Made by a program: the position numbers and the translations under genes
The notes under the pieces: model-generated
Databases searched by the model: none
Told to the model about the DNA's origin: nothing
What the model saw: the letters and a program-made list of their open reading frames with translations, nothing else
Shown: positions 6,701 through 15,128 of the stretch, piece after piece
How the letters are laid out: each line of letters starts with the position of its first letter
How positions within the stretch are numbered: position 1 is the first letter of the stretch
NCBI GenBank assembly: GCA_024398845.1
Contig: JAKSIM010000027.1
Location: 1 to 38,773 of the forward strand
DNA length: 38,773 nt
Direction: 5' to 3'
Source: Fibrobacter sp.
GTDB lineage: Bacteria; Fibrobacterota; Fibrobacteria; Fibrobacterales; Fibrobacteraceae

Positions 6701-8154
6701 AAATTATTTTGGCCGACAGCTTGACGCAGGGCGGCGTCAACCGCTCCATACGAACGAACTACTCCTACGACCGCCTCGGCCGTGTTGAGCACATCAATGT
6801 CGATTACGGCTTTTCCGCCCCGTCGGAACTTGCCCATTACGAGTACTACCCGACGGGCAGCGTGAAGCGCGTGACGCTCGGGAACAGCGTTGCACTCGAC
6901 TACACGTACCACATCAGCGGCGCGGTGAAGACCGCCGTGGCGAAGAACCTTGCCGACAATTCCACTCTCTACTCTGAGACTCTATACTACGAGGACTGCG
7001 GCACTGCCGGATGCACTCCGCAGTACAACGGCAACATCAGCCGCATGGCGCACGTGATGGCCGTTGACGGAGGCTCGCCGCGCACGAGCGACTATGTGTA
7101 CGACTTCATGAACCGCCTCACTGACGTGGACGACAAGGAACAGGACGAATTCGACGAATACTTCGCCTACGACGCGCAGGGCCGCATCACGGTACAGCGC
7201 CGCGGCGCGAACGTCAACAACAAATCCGGCGGCGAATATGTATATTATTCCGGTACGAACAAACTGAAGTCCGTCGCAAACGGCATGGGCGGAACAACCG
7301 CCGACAAGCGCGACATGAGCGCAAGCGACAACTTTGAATACGACGCGGAAGGAAACATGACGAAAGACTACTCCAAGGACATGAGCATCGCCTACGACTG
7401 GCGCGGCATGCCCGTGGAGTTCAAGCGTTTCCGTTGCACGACGAAGGGCTCTACAGTCTGTGATTCCGTGAAGCTCGTGATGGCCTACGCGGAGGCCGCC
7501 GGCGGGCTGGCGAGGATTTCCGGGGGGTACGAACTCGGCCTCTTCGGCATGGAGGGCAGGGGCGCTTACGCCGGCAGTACTATAGCAGGGCTTCATGCCG
7601 AGGTTTCTCATCGTGACGGCGCAAGCTGGGGATTTGAGGAGTGGTTGTATTACGGCTCTGGGGATGATTTTGGAAGTCCGTCTGAGGATGGTAAACATAA
7701 AAATGTCGGTAGGGAATTATGGATTCCGTCATTGGGTAAGTATGGGAAGTTTAATCTCGGTGGGAATTTTGACGAGACGAATAAGCATATGCAACAGTAT
7801 CAGAAGGAATACCTTTTGAAATTGGCTGAAGATAAGGGAGACTCAAAGTTTCTCAGATTTCTACTGAAAGCGTATGGTGACGGCACGGAACTTTCTCCAA
7901 AATACTTTAATCAAGTTCTCGAAGGTTTATCGTCGCTTGGTCTTGTCGAAACCTTGCGCCCTAGCTTGGGCTGGCTACCTTTCGGGAATAAATATGAAAA
8001 ATATACGTTTAGGCGCAGCGGTGCCTGGTGGGAATACGGGAACGTGGAGTTCAAATTGTATCCGGGCAGTAAAGCCGTCTCAAGTTACAATTACGCAAAC
8101 AACTGGATAGATCATCTGTTAATTGACGGGTTTGGCTATTTGATGTCCAACTAA
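6697..8154 (+). pseudogene. RHS/YD-repeat protein, N-terminally truncated, with variable C-terminal tip
   Basis: An open frame of 485 aa. GTG 6697 overlaps the GNAT stop as GTGA, so it could be translated by coupling, but there is no signal or N-terminal shell and recognisable RHS sequence begins almost at once (about residue 5). YD repeats run to about residue 250 (NYSYDRLGRV, YVYDFMNRLT, YFAYDAQGRI, FEYDAEGNMT, IAYDWRGM). The usual DPxG / YxYxxNxP core terminus is missing. The frame passes straight to AGGLARISGGYELGLFGMEGRG, the start of a tip module also found at 9961. The tip ends SYNYANNWIDHLLIDGFGYL. RHS proteins encapsulate and deliver C-terminal toxins; here the tip activity is unknown. 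The next gene's ribosome site (AAGGAG) overlaps this stop codon, as expected for a tip-immunity pair. Confidence 0.7.
7148..7411 (+). repeat. 264-bp direct repeat, copy 2 (RHS core segment)
   Basis: Near-identical to 5446-5709 in the same orientation. The two copies bracket the GNAT pair and could recombine to delete it. Confidence 0.9.
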
Positions 8155-9030
8155 GGAGCTTGTAAAAATGAAAAGATTTGTTTTACTTTGTCTTGTTTTT
8201 TGCACGTTTTCGCTAGCCCAAGTGGAAAATCTTGAAACGGAATTTGAACCATCGTCAACTCATTTTTATTTTTACCGTATAGAGGACTGGGTTCGTGATA
8301 TGAAACGTCAACACGAATACTACTCTTTTCACTGGCATGGGGAGGGTTTCTATATAGTTCGTAGATTGCACAAGGATAAACACTTTTATGGAACAGCCGT
8401 GGCATTCCTTCCGGTGAATTCGGTTTTCTTGACATCACGCTTTATTATGACTCGCCTTGATTTTTACAGTGATGAAGTGTATGAATGTGACGATTGCATT
8501 TTGAATACAATCCATCGTCATCGAGAAAAAATGCAGAAAATGTGTACGGCGAATTTCATGATAACGAAGGAATTCTACAACTTGATAAAAAAGTTCATTG
8601 ATGAAGATAGACTGGCAATAGGAACTGCATCAAAGAGTACTAAAGTATTTTATACACCAAAAGGAGAACTCTGTACTTATAATTTTTTCGTTATCTATCA
8701 GGATAAGAACGGGAACCGGAAATATTTTGACATGATTCCGTCAATGTGCATTGACAACGAAATGCGCAAGAACCCGATTGTTGACGAGTACATCGAACTG
8801 TACGATACCTTTGACTCCCTCTTTACCACGAAATACTACGATTGCCGTTGGGACCGCGTAAGCAGCAAGGAAGAAATCATTCAGCAGTGCGGCAAGTGCA
8901 AGCTGGAATTCATAAATTATGAGGAATAGGTTTCGACCTGAAAAGGGAATGGCTGAAAAAAAATAGCCGCGAACCACTGACGAGAATTCTCCGCGGCACG
9001 GAAAATAACTTATATTCAAAGCCGTGCTTG
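8137..9030 (+). repeat. tandem duplication unit A (immunity-like gene plus flanks)
   Basis: The block runs from the last codons of the RHS frame (TATTTGATGTCCAACTAAGG) through the gene at 8168 to CCGTGCTTG. It is repeated at 9044-9934. The last 285 bp (8746-9030) appear identical to 9650-9934, while the first part differs at many positions. Confidence 0.9.
8168..8929 (+). CDS. secreted immunity-like protein, copy 1
   Basis: 253 aa with a signal peptide (MKRFVLLCLVFCTFSLA, cleavage before Gln18), so probably periplasmic. AGGAG overlaps the stop of the RHS frame, giving tight coupling. I recognise no named family. Visible features are Cys pairs (CDDC, CGKC), a conserved C-terminal stretch with CRWDRVSSKEEIIQQCGKC, and many aromatic residues. 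It is about 85% alike in its first part and identical in the end to copy 2 at 9075, and it shares its C-terminal third with the lipoprotein at 10598. Its place directly after an RHS tip makes an immunity role against that tip the best guess, but no domain proves it. Confidence 0.75.
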   Translation: MKRFVLLCLVFCTFSLAQVENLETEFEPSSTHFYFYRIEDWVRDMKRQHEYYSFHWHGEGFYIVRRLHKDKHFYGTAVAFLPVNSVFLTSRFIMTRLDFYSDEVYECDDCILNTIHRHREKMQKMCTANFMITKEFYNLIKKFIDEDRLAIGTASKSTKVFYTPKGELCTYNFFVIYQDKNGNRKYFDMIPSMCIDNEMRKNPIVDEYIELYDTFDSLFTTKYYDCRWDRVSSKEEIIQQCGKCKLEFINYEE

Positions 9031-9043
9031 GTTAAACATTTGT

Positions 9044-9934
9044 TATTTGATGTCCAACTAAGGAGCTTGTAAAAATGAAAAGATTTGTTTTACTTTGTCT
9101 TGTATTTTGCACGCTTTCGCTGGCTCAGGTAGAAAACGTTGAAACGGCTTTTGAACCATCGTCAAGTGAGCAATTTTTTCTTATGGAAGACTGGGTTCGT
9201 GATATGAAACGTCAATACGAATACAACTCTTTTCATTGGCGTGGGGAAGGCTTCTATATAATTCGTGAATTGTACAAGGATAAACACTTTTATGGAACTG
9301 CCGTGGCATTCCTTCCGGTGAATTCGGTATTTTTGACGTCTCGGTTTATCATGGATAAACTTGAATTTTATAGTGATGACGTATATGAATGTGACGATTG
9401 CCTTTTTAATACAATTCATCGTCATCGAGAAAAGATAAAGAAAATGTGTACGGCAAATTTCACGATAACGAAGGAATTCTATAACCTGATAAAAAGGTTC
9501 ATTGATGAGGATAGGCCGGCAATAGTAGATACTTCAAAAATCAAAAAAATGTTTTATACGCCAGATGGTTCTCCCTGTTATTACGACTTTTACATTTTCT
9601 ACCAAGATAAAAATGGAAATCAGAAATATTTTCACATGATTCCGTCAAAGTGCATTGACAACGAAATGCGCAAGAACCCGATTGTTGACGAGTACATCGA
9701 ACTGTACGATACCTTTGACTCCCTCTTTACCACGAAATACTACGATTGCCGTTGGGACCGCGTAAGCAGCAAGGAAGAAATCATTCAGCAGTGCGGCAAG
9801 TGCAAGCTGGAATTCATAAATTATGAGGAATAGGTTTCGACCTGAAAAGGGAATGGCTGAAAAAAAATAGCCGCGAACCACTGACGAGAATTCTCCGCGG
9901 CACGGAAAATAACTTATATTCAAAGCCGTGCTTG
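9044..9934 (+). repeat. tandem duplication unit B
   Basis: Copy of 8137-9030. It begins with the same remnant of RHS C-terminal codons, which shows that the duplication started inside the RHS tip, and ends exactly at CCGTGCTTG (9926-9934) where the orphan tip sequence begins. Confidence 0.9.
9075..9833 (+). CDS. secreted immunity-like protein, copy 2
   Basis: 252 aa, paralogous to the gene at 8168, with the same signal peptide type (…CTLSLAQ) and the same AGGAG ribosome site 15 bases before the ATG. Substitutions are concentrated in the first 190 residues (for example FYTPDGSPCYYDFYIFYQ against the copy 1 equivalent), while the last 60 residues (from CIDNEMRKNPIVDEY) are identical. This pattern suggests divergence for specificity in the first part and recent gene conversion or duplication in the second. 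No toxin tip directly precedes it, only the remnant codons YLMSN. Function is inferred as immunity to an RHS tip. Confidence 0.75.
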   Translation: MKRFVLLCLVFCTLSLAQVENVETAFEPSSSEQFFLMEDWVRDMKRQYEYNSFHWRGEGFYIIRELYKDKHFYGTAVAFLPVNSVFLTSRFIMDKLEFYSDDVYECDDCLFNTIHRHREKIKKMCTANFTITKEFYNLIKRFIDEDRPAIVDTSKIKKMFYTPDGSPCYYDFYIFYQDKNGNQKYFHMIPSKCIDNEMRKNPIVDEYIELYDTFDSLFTTKYYDCRWDRVSSKEEIIQQCGKCKLEFINYEE

Positions 9935-10596
9935 ACTTCACAAAAAGAATGAATCAACTTGCAGGCGGCCTGGCCCGTGTATCCGGGGGGTACGAACTCA
10001 GCCTCTTCGGCATGGAGGGACGCGGGTTATATGCCGGAGGAACTGTCGACGGATTGCATGGGGAATGGTCCCATAGGGACGGTGCAGGTTGGGGATTTGA
10101 GGAGAGGGTGTACTACAAACTACGTAATGACGGACTTGACCCCAAGACCAAAAAGCCTCGCAAATATGTTGGCCTAAGCGTACTTACCCTTGGTGCATTC
10201 GCTGATGTTCTCGTATACGATCATGGGAATAGGAATGATAACCCCATCCAGAAAGAGCTGATGGGGAAAGATAGGGATGCTTTTGAATCGATAGCAAAAG
10301 AAAAAGGTATGAAATCAGGCCATTATTCTGCGTTAGGGGCTGCACTACATGAACCCAATCCAGTAAGTTTTATTTGGGAGTTTTTTAGCGGGCTCTTTAC
10401 CGGAAATTTTCTTAAATCGACCGTAGATAAAATGTGGATGCAGGATGGTGATATGCATTGGTGGCAGGTTCCCGCTGTAGAAGGACTTTTTACCAAAGAT
10501 GGAAGATATTATTCTGCCCCAAGCTATAACTATGGAAATAACTGGGTCTCTCATCTCATAATTGATTGGGGTGGATGGAAAGGACGTGGGTATTGA
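9928..10596 (+). CDS. orphan RHS C-terminal tip cassette
   Basis: The open frame (GTG 9928, or ATG 9949; neither has a clear ribosome site) begins within the end of duplication unit B. It soon enters AGGLARVSGGYELSLFGMEGRG, nearly the same as the tip start in the truncated RHS gene. The next stretch (SHRDGAGWGFEERVYYK) is also shared. The middle (about 70-190) is different, and the end SYNYGNNWVSHLIIDWGGW again matches the first tip in pattern. There are no YD repeats, so it is a tip without its RHS body: a silent cassette that could replace the active tip by recombination through the shared start. It is followed after one base by an immunity-like lipoprotein. The tip's activity is not recognisable. 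Confidence 0.65.
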   Translation: MLDFTKRMNQLAGGLARVSGGYELSLFGMEGRGLYAGGTVDGLHGEWSHRDGAGWGFEERVYYKLRNDGLDPKTKKPRKYVGLSVLTLGAFADVLVYDHGNRNDNPIQKELMGKDRDAFESIAKEKGMKSGHYSALGAALHEPNPVSFIWEFFSGLFTGNFLKSTVDKMWMQDGDMHWWQVPAVEGLFTKDGRYYSAPSYNYGNNWVSHLIIDWGGWKGRGY

Positions 10597-10597
10597 T

Positions 10598-11347
10598 ATG
10601 AAATTCTTGGCTGTTTTAATAATGTCCTTTTTCTTCTTTGGTTGCATGAATGAACCCAAACGGGATCCTGTTATGAGAAATCCCGACCCCGTAAAGTTTG
10701 TGCCGTCAGATGGTTATCATAATTACCGTGGTGAATTTGATGATTTAAATAATAGATTTTTTCGTGAACATTTTCAGTGGGATAGCACGGATGTCCTGCT
10801 TGTACTTGATCACGGTTTTTATGCTGATGACTATTATGTGGGAAAAATTTCAATAAAAGAGCCGGGTGTTCATGTTTATAAAATTTTTACTATGGAATCT
10901 GGCGATTTAGCCCAATATGAAGTGAAATTTGAAACTTGCGTTTTGAAATACGTCACAGAAAATGAAAGTGTGCTTCAAGATAAGTGCCATAAAAAACGTG
11001 TAATTTCAGATGCTCTTTATAGCAAAATGATGTCTTTCCTTTCAGGTGAAAAGGCTTCGATAATCGGTGGCCCTCGAGAATGTCCGGGAGCCCTTCACAT
11101 GTTCCTCCATGATTCAACGAAATACTTCTATTTCGATATGATTGCGCCGAAGTGCTTTGATGACAACGTAAAAAAAGATCCCCGCATTTCGGAGTATGTT
11201 GGCTTTTATAACGAAATGGCTGCTTTGTTGATTGCAGATTTTGATGAATGCCGTTGGGACAACTTCGGCAACAGGGAAAAGATAATCCGCGAGTGTGGCA
11301 AGTTCAACTGGCGATGGAGAGAGAAATATCCGGACCTTGTTAAGTAA
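10598..11347 (+). CDS. lipoprotein paralogous to the immunity-like proteins
   Basis: 249 aa from ATG 10598, one base after the stop of the orphan tip. A TTG at 10562 is in frame but lies inside the tip gene. MKFLAVLIMSFFFFGC is a lipoprotein signal with lipobox Cys16. The C-terminal third aligns with the two secreted proteins upstream: YFYFDMIAPKCFDDNVKKDP with their YFDMIPSMCIDNEMRKNP, and CRWDNFGNREKIIRECGK with their CRWDRVSSKEEIIQQCGK. The N-terminal half is different. Coupling to the orphan tip suggests a tip-immunity pair, with the immunity protein tethered in the periplasm. This is inference from arrangement and shared sequence. Confidence 0.75.
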   Translation: MKFLAVLIMSFFFFGCMNEPKRDPVMRNPDPVKFVPSDGYHNYRGEFDDLNNRFFREHFQWDSTDVLLVLDHGFYADDYYVGKISIKEPGVHVYKIFTMESGDLAQYEVKFETCVLKYVTENESVLQDKCHKKRVISDALYSKMMSFLSGEKASIIGGPRECPGALHMFLHDSTKYFYFDMIAPKCFDDNVKKDPRISEYVGFYNEMAALLIADFDECRWDNFGNREKIIRECGKFNWRWREKYPDLVK

Positions 11348-11385
11348 CCGCAGTTTGCCGCGCGTGCTTAGCAAGGTAGGGGCCA

Positions 11386-11632
11386 ATGAATAAGTTTCTT
11401 GCTTTGCTCATAACGGCAACCATCCTTTTTGTGGGGCGTATTTCTCTTTAAAATGTCGAATAAGGTGCTCGATGCCATTTTGCCGGGGGACAAGCCTGTG
11501 GCTATCTTAAAATATCGTGGAGAATCAGCGGTTGTCTGCGTTGGCCAGGAAATTTGGGATGTTACTGTCGTAGCCATTGGTGCTGACCAAGTTACCCTCA
11601 AATACGAAGGTGAAACTTTTACCGTACGTTGA
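11386..11632 (+). pseudogene. small exported protein, probably frameshifted
   Basis: ATG 11386 starts MNKFLALLITATILFVGR, an export signal that nearly reads as a lipobox, but the frame stops at 11449-11451. The other frame is open from 11390 to 11632 and encodes a small beta-rich domain (KVLDAILPGDKPVAILKYRGE, VCVGQEIWDVTVVAIGADQV, LKYEGETFTVR). That domain resembles the short SH3-like periplasmic domains of pilus or secretion proteins. A +1/-1 shift around 11430-11450 would join signal and domain. The alternative is a short cytoplasmic protein from ATG 11453. Confidence 0.45.
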
Positions 11633-11645
11633 TGTGCAATAAAAA

Positions 11646-11674
11646 AAACGACTCCGTTTGTACGGAGCCGTCTT
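11646..11674. terminator. terminator between the RHS island and ilvBN (both directions)
   Basis: ACGACTCCGT and ACGGAGCCGT pair around TTGT with one G-U. A-rich sequence stands on the left and T-rich on the right, so it can end both the rightward genes and the leftward ilvN transcript. Confidence 0.65.
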
Positions 11675-11699
11675 TCGTTAGATTGTATTGATCCCCTAA

Positions 11700-12194
11700 C
11701 TATGTCTTATCTTCGCCGCGGAGCATGATGACCTTGCCCGTGCGGATGTATTCGACGATTTCGAACTTCTGGAGCAGGCTCTTGAGGGAATCAACCTTCA
11801 TGGAGTTGCCTGTAATCTGCACGATTACGGAGTGTTCGGTCATGTCGACGGTATTCGCGTGGAAGTGGTCGCACAGCTGCAGAATTTCGGTACGCTGGCC
11901 GGGTTCGCAACGCACCTTGATGAGGGCGAGTTCCTTCTCGACGGCGTCCGTGTTGGTGTGGTCCTTTGCCTGCACCACGTCCACAAGCTTTTCGAGCTGC
12001 TTGATGATTTGCATCAAGATGTCCGGGTTGCCGTGGGCGATAATGTTCATGCGGCTGAAGTTCGGGTCCAGCGTGGGGGAGACCACGAGGGAATCGATGT
12101 TGTAGCCTCGGCGGGAGAATACGAGTGCGATGCGCACGAGTACGCCCGGGCGGTTCGCTACTAACAAACTAATAGAATGTGCTGTATCTTTCAT
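11700..12194 (-). CDS. ilvN: acetolactate synthase small (regulatory) subunit
   Basis: 164 aa. The start is taken as ATG 12194, eight bases after AGGAGG; an in-frame TTG two codons earlier is less likely. The N-terminal ACT domain (HSISLLVANRPGVLVRIALVFSRRGYNIDSL) binds the feedback inhibitor valine. The second half (about 80-160) is the usual C-terminal domain of the small subunit. It activates and regulates IlvB in the first common step of valine, leucine and isoleucine synthesis. It lies 15 bases after ilvB, so the two are co-transcribed and translated in stoichiometric proportion. Confidence 0.95.
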   Translation of the reverse strand: MKDTAHSISLLVANRPGVLVRIALVFSRRGYNIDSLVVSPTLDPNFSRMNIIAHGNPDILMQIIKQLEKLVDVVQAKDHTNTDAVEKELALIKVRCEPGQRTEILQLCDHFHANTVDMTEHSVIVQITGNSMKVDSLKSLLQKFEIVEYIRTGKVIMLRGEDKT

Positions 12195-12209
12195 TTTCAA
12201 ATCCTCCTA

Positions 12210-13928
12210 TTAGGTCGATCCCGTGGGCTTTTCGAGTTGAGCCTTGGGCGGTTCTGTAATCATCGCAGTGAGCGGGGCACCTGCCGGAATCATCGGGAAC
12301 ACGTTGTCTTCCTTTTCGCATTCGCAGTGAATGAGAATCGGACCGTCCTTGTATTCGAGAGCCTTCTGGATGACGCGTTCGGCGTCTGCGGCACGCTTGA
12401 TGCGGAGACCCGGGATGCCGTAGGCTTCGGCGAGTTTCACGAAGTCCGGGTTGCCCTGCATGTCGACGCTGGAGTAGCGATGGTCGTAGAACAAATCCTG
12501 CCACTGGCGGACCATGCCGAGGTACTTGTTATCCATCACGAAAATCTTGATGGGGAGCTTGTGGATGGCGGCTGTGGCGAGTTCCGCTTCCGTCATCTGG
12601 AAGCCACCGTCACCGCTGAAGCTCACCACCGGCCAGCCGGTCGTGTTGCCAAAGCTTGCGCCGATAGCTGCGGGGAAGCCGAATCCCATGGTGCCTGCGC
12701 CGCCACTGCTGTGGAGCTGGCGCGGGTGATTGATGTGGAAGAACTGGGCTACCCACATCTGGTGCTGACCCACGTCCGTCGTGACAATGGCTTCGCCCTT
12801 GGTGAGTTCGCTTACCGTGGCAATCACGTGCTGCATGCGGAGGCCGCCCTGCTTGGGGTAGGTGAGCGGGAAGCGCTTCTTCCAAGTCTGGCAGGTCTTG
12901 ATCCATTCGGCGGTATCGAGCTTGCTTACGAGCGGCAAAAGCTGTTCGAGTACGAGCTTTGCATCGCCGCACATGAACACGTCCGGTTGCAACACCTTGC
13001 CTTCTTCGGCCGGGTCAATGTCGATGTGCATCTTGATGGCGTCCTTGCAGAACACGTCGAGCTTGCCGGTAATGCGGTCGTCCCAGCGGCTGCCGATGCT
13101 CAAAATGAGGTCGCAATCGAGAACGGCCTTGTTCGCGTACACGGTACCGTGCATGCCGAGCATGCCGAGCGAAAGATCGTGGTCAGTGGGGAAGGCGCCG
13201 AGGCCGAGCATGGTGCAGGCGACCGGTGCGCCGAGCTTTTCGGCGAGTTCCTTCACCTGGCGGCTTGCGCCGCTAATCATGGCGCCGTGGCCCACGAGGA
13301 GCAGAGGCTTCTTGGATTTCTTGAGGTATTCTGCGGCCTTCTCGACGGCTTCGGTCGGGGCGTAGGTCGGAATCTTGTAGCCCGGAAGGTCCATCTGGTC
13401 GGTGAACGGGGCGGTGCAGGGGCCTGCAGTCACGTCCTTCGGGAGGTCGATGAGCACGGGGCCCGGACGTCCGGTGCGTGCGATGTGGAAGGCTTCCTTC
13501 ATCACGCGCGGGAGGTCGTTCGCGTCCTTCACCAGGTAAGAATGCTTGACGGCAGCGAAAGTCATGCCGCTCGTGTCGCATTCCTGGAAGGCGTCCTTGC
13601 CGAGGTTCGGGGTTGTCGTCTGGGCGGCGAGCACCACGATTGGGCTGGAATCCATGAGGGCCGTGTAGATGCCGGTAAACGTATTGGTGGCGCCCGGACC
13701 GCTCGTTACGAGGGCGACGCCGACTCTTCCGGTTTGGCGGGCGTAGCCGTCGGCCATGTGGGTGGCACCCTGTTCATGACGGGTGAGGACCACTTTGATG
13801 CTGGAATCGAGGATGGCATCGAACATTGGAATGGCCGATCCACCAGGATAGCCGAAAATCGTGTCGACGCCTTCACGTTTGAGGCATTCAATAATCACTT
13901 CGGCACCACTTAAGGTCTTATTTGCCAT
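12210..13928 (-). CDS. ilvB: acetolactate synthase large (catalytic) subunit
   Basis: 572 aa, a normal length. The three ThDP-enzyme domains are in order. The N-terminal Pyr domain holds the catalytic Glu52 (TRHEQGATHMADGYAR). The middle domain is next, and the C-terminal PP domain has GDGGFQMTEAELATA, the Mg/ThDP motif. The enzyme condenses two pyruvates to acetolactate, or pyruvate with 2-oxobutyrate. The start has AGAAGGAA upstream and a clear promoter (13973-14001). A long open frame on the opposite strand is a codon-bias shadow. No leader peptide or attenuator is evident between promoter and ATG. Confidence 0.96.
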   Translation of the reverse strand: MANKTLSGAEVIIECLKREGVDTIFGYPGGSAIPMFDAILDSSIKVVLTRHEQGATHMADGYARQTGRVGVALVTSGPGATNTFTGIYTALMDSSPIVVLAAQTTTPNLGKDAFQECDTSGMTFAAVKHSYLVKDANDLPRVMKEAFHIARTGRPGPVLIDLPKDVTAGPCTAPFTDQMDLPGYKIPTYAPTEAVEKAAEYLKKSKKPLLLVGHGAMISGASRQVKELAEKLGAPVACTMLGLGAFPTDHDLSLGMLGMHGTVYANKAVLDCDLILSIGSRWDDRITGKLDVFCKDAIKMHIDIDPAEEGKVLQPDVFMCGDAKLVLEQLLPLVSKLDTAEWIKTCQTWKKRFPLTYPKQGGLRMQHVIATVSELTKGEAIVTTDVGQHQMWVAQFFHINHPRQLHSSGGAGTMGFGFPAAIGASFGNTTGWPVVSFSGDGGFQMTEAELATAAIHKLPIKIFVMDNKYLGMVRQWQDLFYDHRYSSVDMQGNPDFVKLAEAYGIPGLRIKRAADAERVIQKALEYKDGPILIHCECEKEDNVFPMIPAGAPLTAMITEPPKAQLEKPTGST

Positions 13929-14303
13929 AATTTTTCCTTCTTTTAAAGGATTAATGTTTAAGTTTTAATGAAAATATAGGATATTTTGAATTTTTAGGCA
14001 ACCCGAAATGGGATGCTTTGAACAAAAAACTTTAAAATTTTTTGTAAGTTGTGGCTTTTTGTGGCTTCTTTCGTTTTAAAATTTAAAGTTTTAATGGTAA
14101 ATACGAAATTTTAAAATGGATTTGACTGAAAGTTGAATGGTTTTTGATTTAAACGGAGCTTTGGTACGTCCCCGTGTTCGTCAAAATAAATTGATTTGAA
14201 ATTTTTTTTTTAAAGTTCGTCACGATTTTCCCCAAAAATCCGTTTTAAAGGTAAAAGGTCCCATTTTGGTTTTAGGGATGCTTGAAATATAATAAGGAAA
14301 ATT
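13929..14303. other. AT-rich intergenic region between ilvB and radC
   Basis: 375 bases, divergent. It holds the ilvB promoter at its left end. It also has many TTTAAA/AAAATTTT runs, an A3T10A3 tract (about 14199-14215), and a TATAAT (14288-14293) only ten bases before the radC ATG. No small gene or RNA was recognised. Confidence 0.6.
13973..14001 (-). promoter_or_regulatory. promoter of ilvBN
   Basis: On the minus strand TTGCCT (14001-13996), a 17-base spacer and TATATT (13978-13973) stand about 45 bases before the ilvB ATG. Confidence 0.7.
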
Positions 14304-14975
14304 ATGGATTTACACGAAAATCTTTTACCTCGCGAAAAAATTGAGCGGTTCGGGGCCCAGACTCTAAAAAACGAGGAACTGCTGGCTTTGATCCTTGGTT
14401 CGGGTACGCGACAGTGCAGCGTATTTGAACTTTCACGCAAGTTATCGAAGTTCCTTTCGGAGGCTTCTACGTTCCCTTCTATGGGGGACTTGCTCAAGAT
14501 TAGCGGGCTCGGCCGTGCGAAGGCTACCAAGATTCTTGCCTGTCTGGAACTTTCGGCGCGCTACATTCTAAGCGACAAGACCGTTTCGGTGAGCAACCCG
14601 CGAGATTTGGTGGCTCGCCTTTCAAACCTGAAATTCGAACCGCAGGAGCACTTTGTTGTTATTTCGCTGGATTCGGCGAACAACATAATAAACGTGCATG
14701 ACCTTACGACCGGCCTTGTGAACCAGACTCAGGTGCATCCGCGGGAGGCGTTCGCGAAGGCTATCGAGGATCGTGCGGTGTCGGTGATTTTTGCGCACAA
14801 CCATCCTTCGGGGTGCACGGAGCCGAGTCCGGAGGATTACGGCATTACGCGGGTGTTGTGTGCGGCAGGGAAGGTTGTTCAAATTCCCGTAATAGACCAT
14901 ATTGTCGTTGGAAAGAGGGGGTTCACCAGCCTCTGTAGGGAGCATCCGGAGATATTTGAGTCCTGCTTACCGTGA
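14304..14975 (+). CDS. radC: RadC-family JAB/MPN domain protein
   Basis: 223 aa, the normal length. An N-terminal helix-hairpin-helix region (LLKISGLGRAKATKILACLEL, about 55-78) precedes the JAB metalloprotease-like domain. Its zinc motif AHNHPSGCTEPSPED gives His165, His167, Ser169 and Asp178. RadC proteins were once linked to DNA repair, but the biochemical role is still unclear. AAGGA precedes the ATG, and a TATAAT lies only ten bases upstream, so the transcript would be almost leaderless if that box is used. No LexA box was found upstream. It is followed by the OmpA gene after 150 bases. Confidence 0.93.
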   Translation: MDLHENLLPREKIERFGAQTLKNEELLALILGSGTRQCSVFELSRKLSKFLSEASTFPSMGDLLKISGLGRAKATKILACLELSARYILSDKTVSVSNPRDLVARLSNLKFEPQEHFVVISLDSANNIINVHDLTTGLVNQTQVHPREAFAKAIEDRAVSVIFAHNHPSGCTEPSPEDYGITRVLCAAGKVVQIPVIDHIVVGKRGFTSLCREHPEIFESCLP

Positions 14976-15128
14976 ATTGTGTAAAAATTTGTTTATTTTA
15001 CCGTCTTTTGTTCCATTTTTATATGATTTTCGTCTCATTTTTGGCATTTTTACGTTCAATTCGCCATCATTAGTAATTATATTTTACATAGTTTAGTTTA
15101 GGGATAACCCTATTAATAAGGAGACTCT

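Noticed and set aside
12177..13913. 578-aa open frame antisense to ilvB
   Set aside because: It mirrors the codon bias of ilvB, has no family signature, and lacks its own start signals.
14199..14218. A3T10A3GTTC tract also present near 29136-29155
   Set aside because: Identical 20-mer, but low complexity and at different distances from the genes; probably chance or a general bent-DNA tract.
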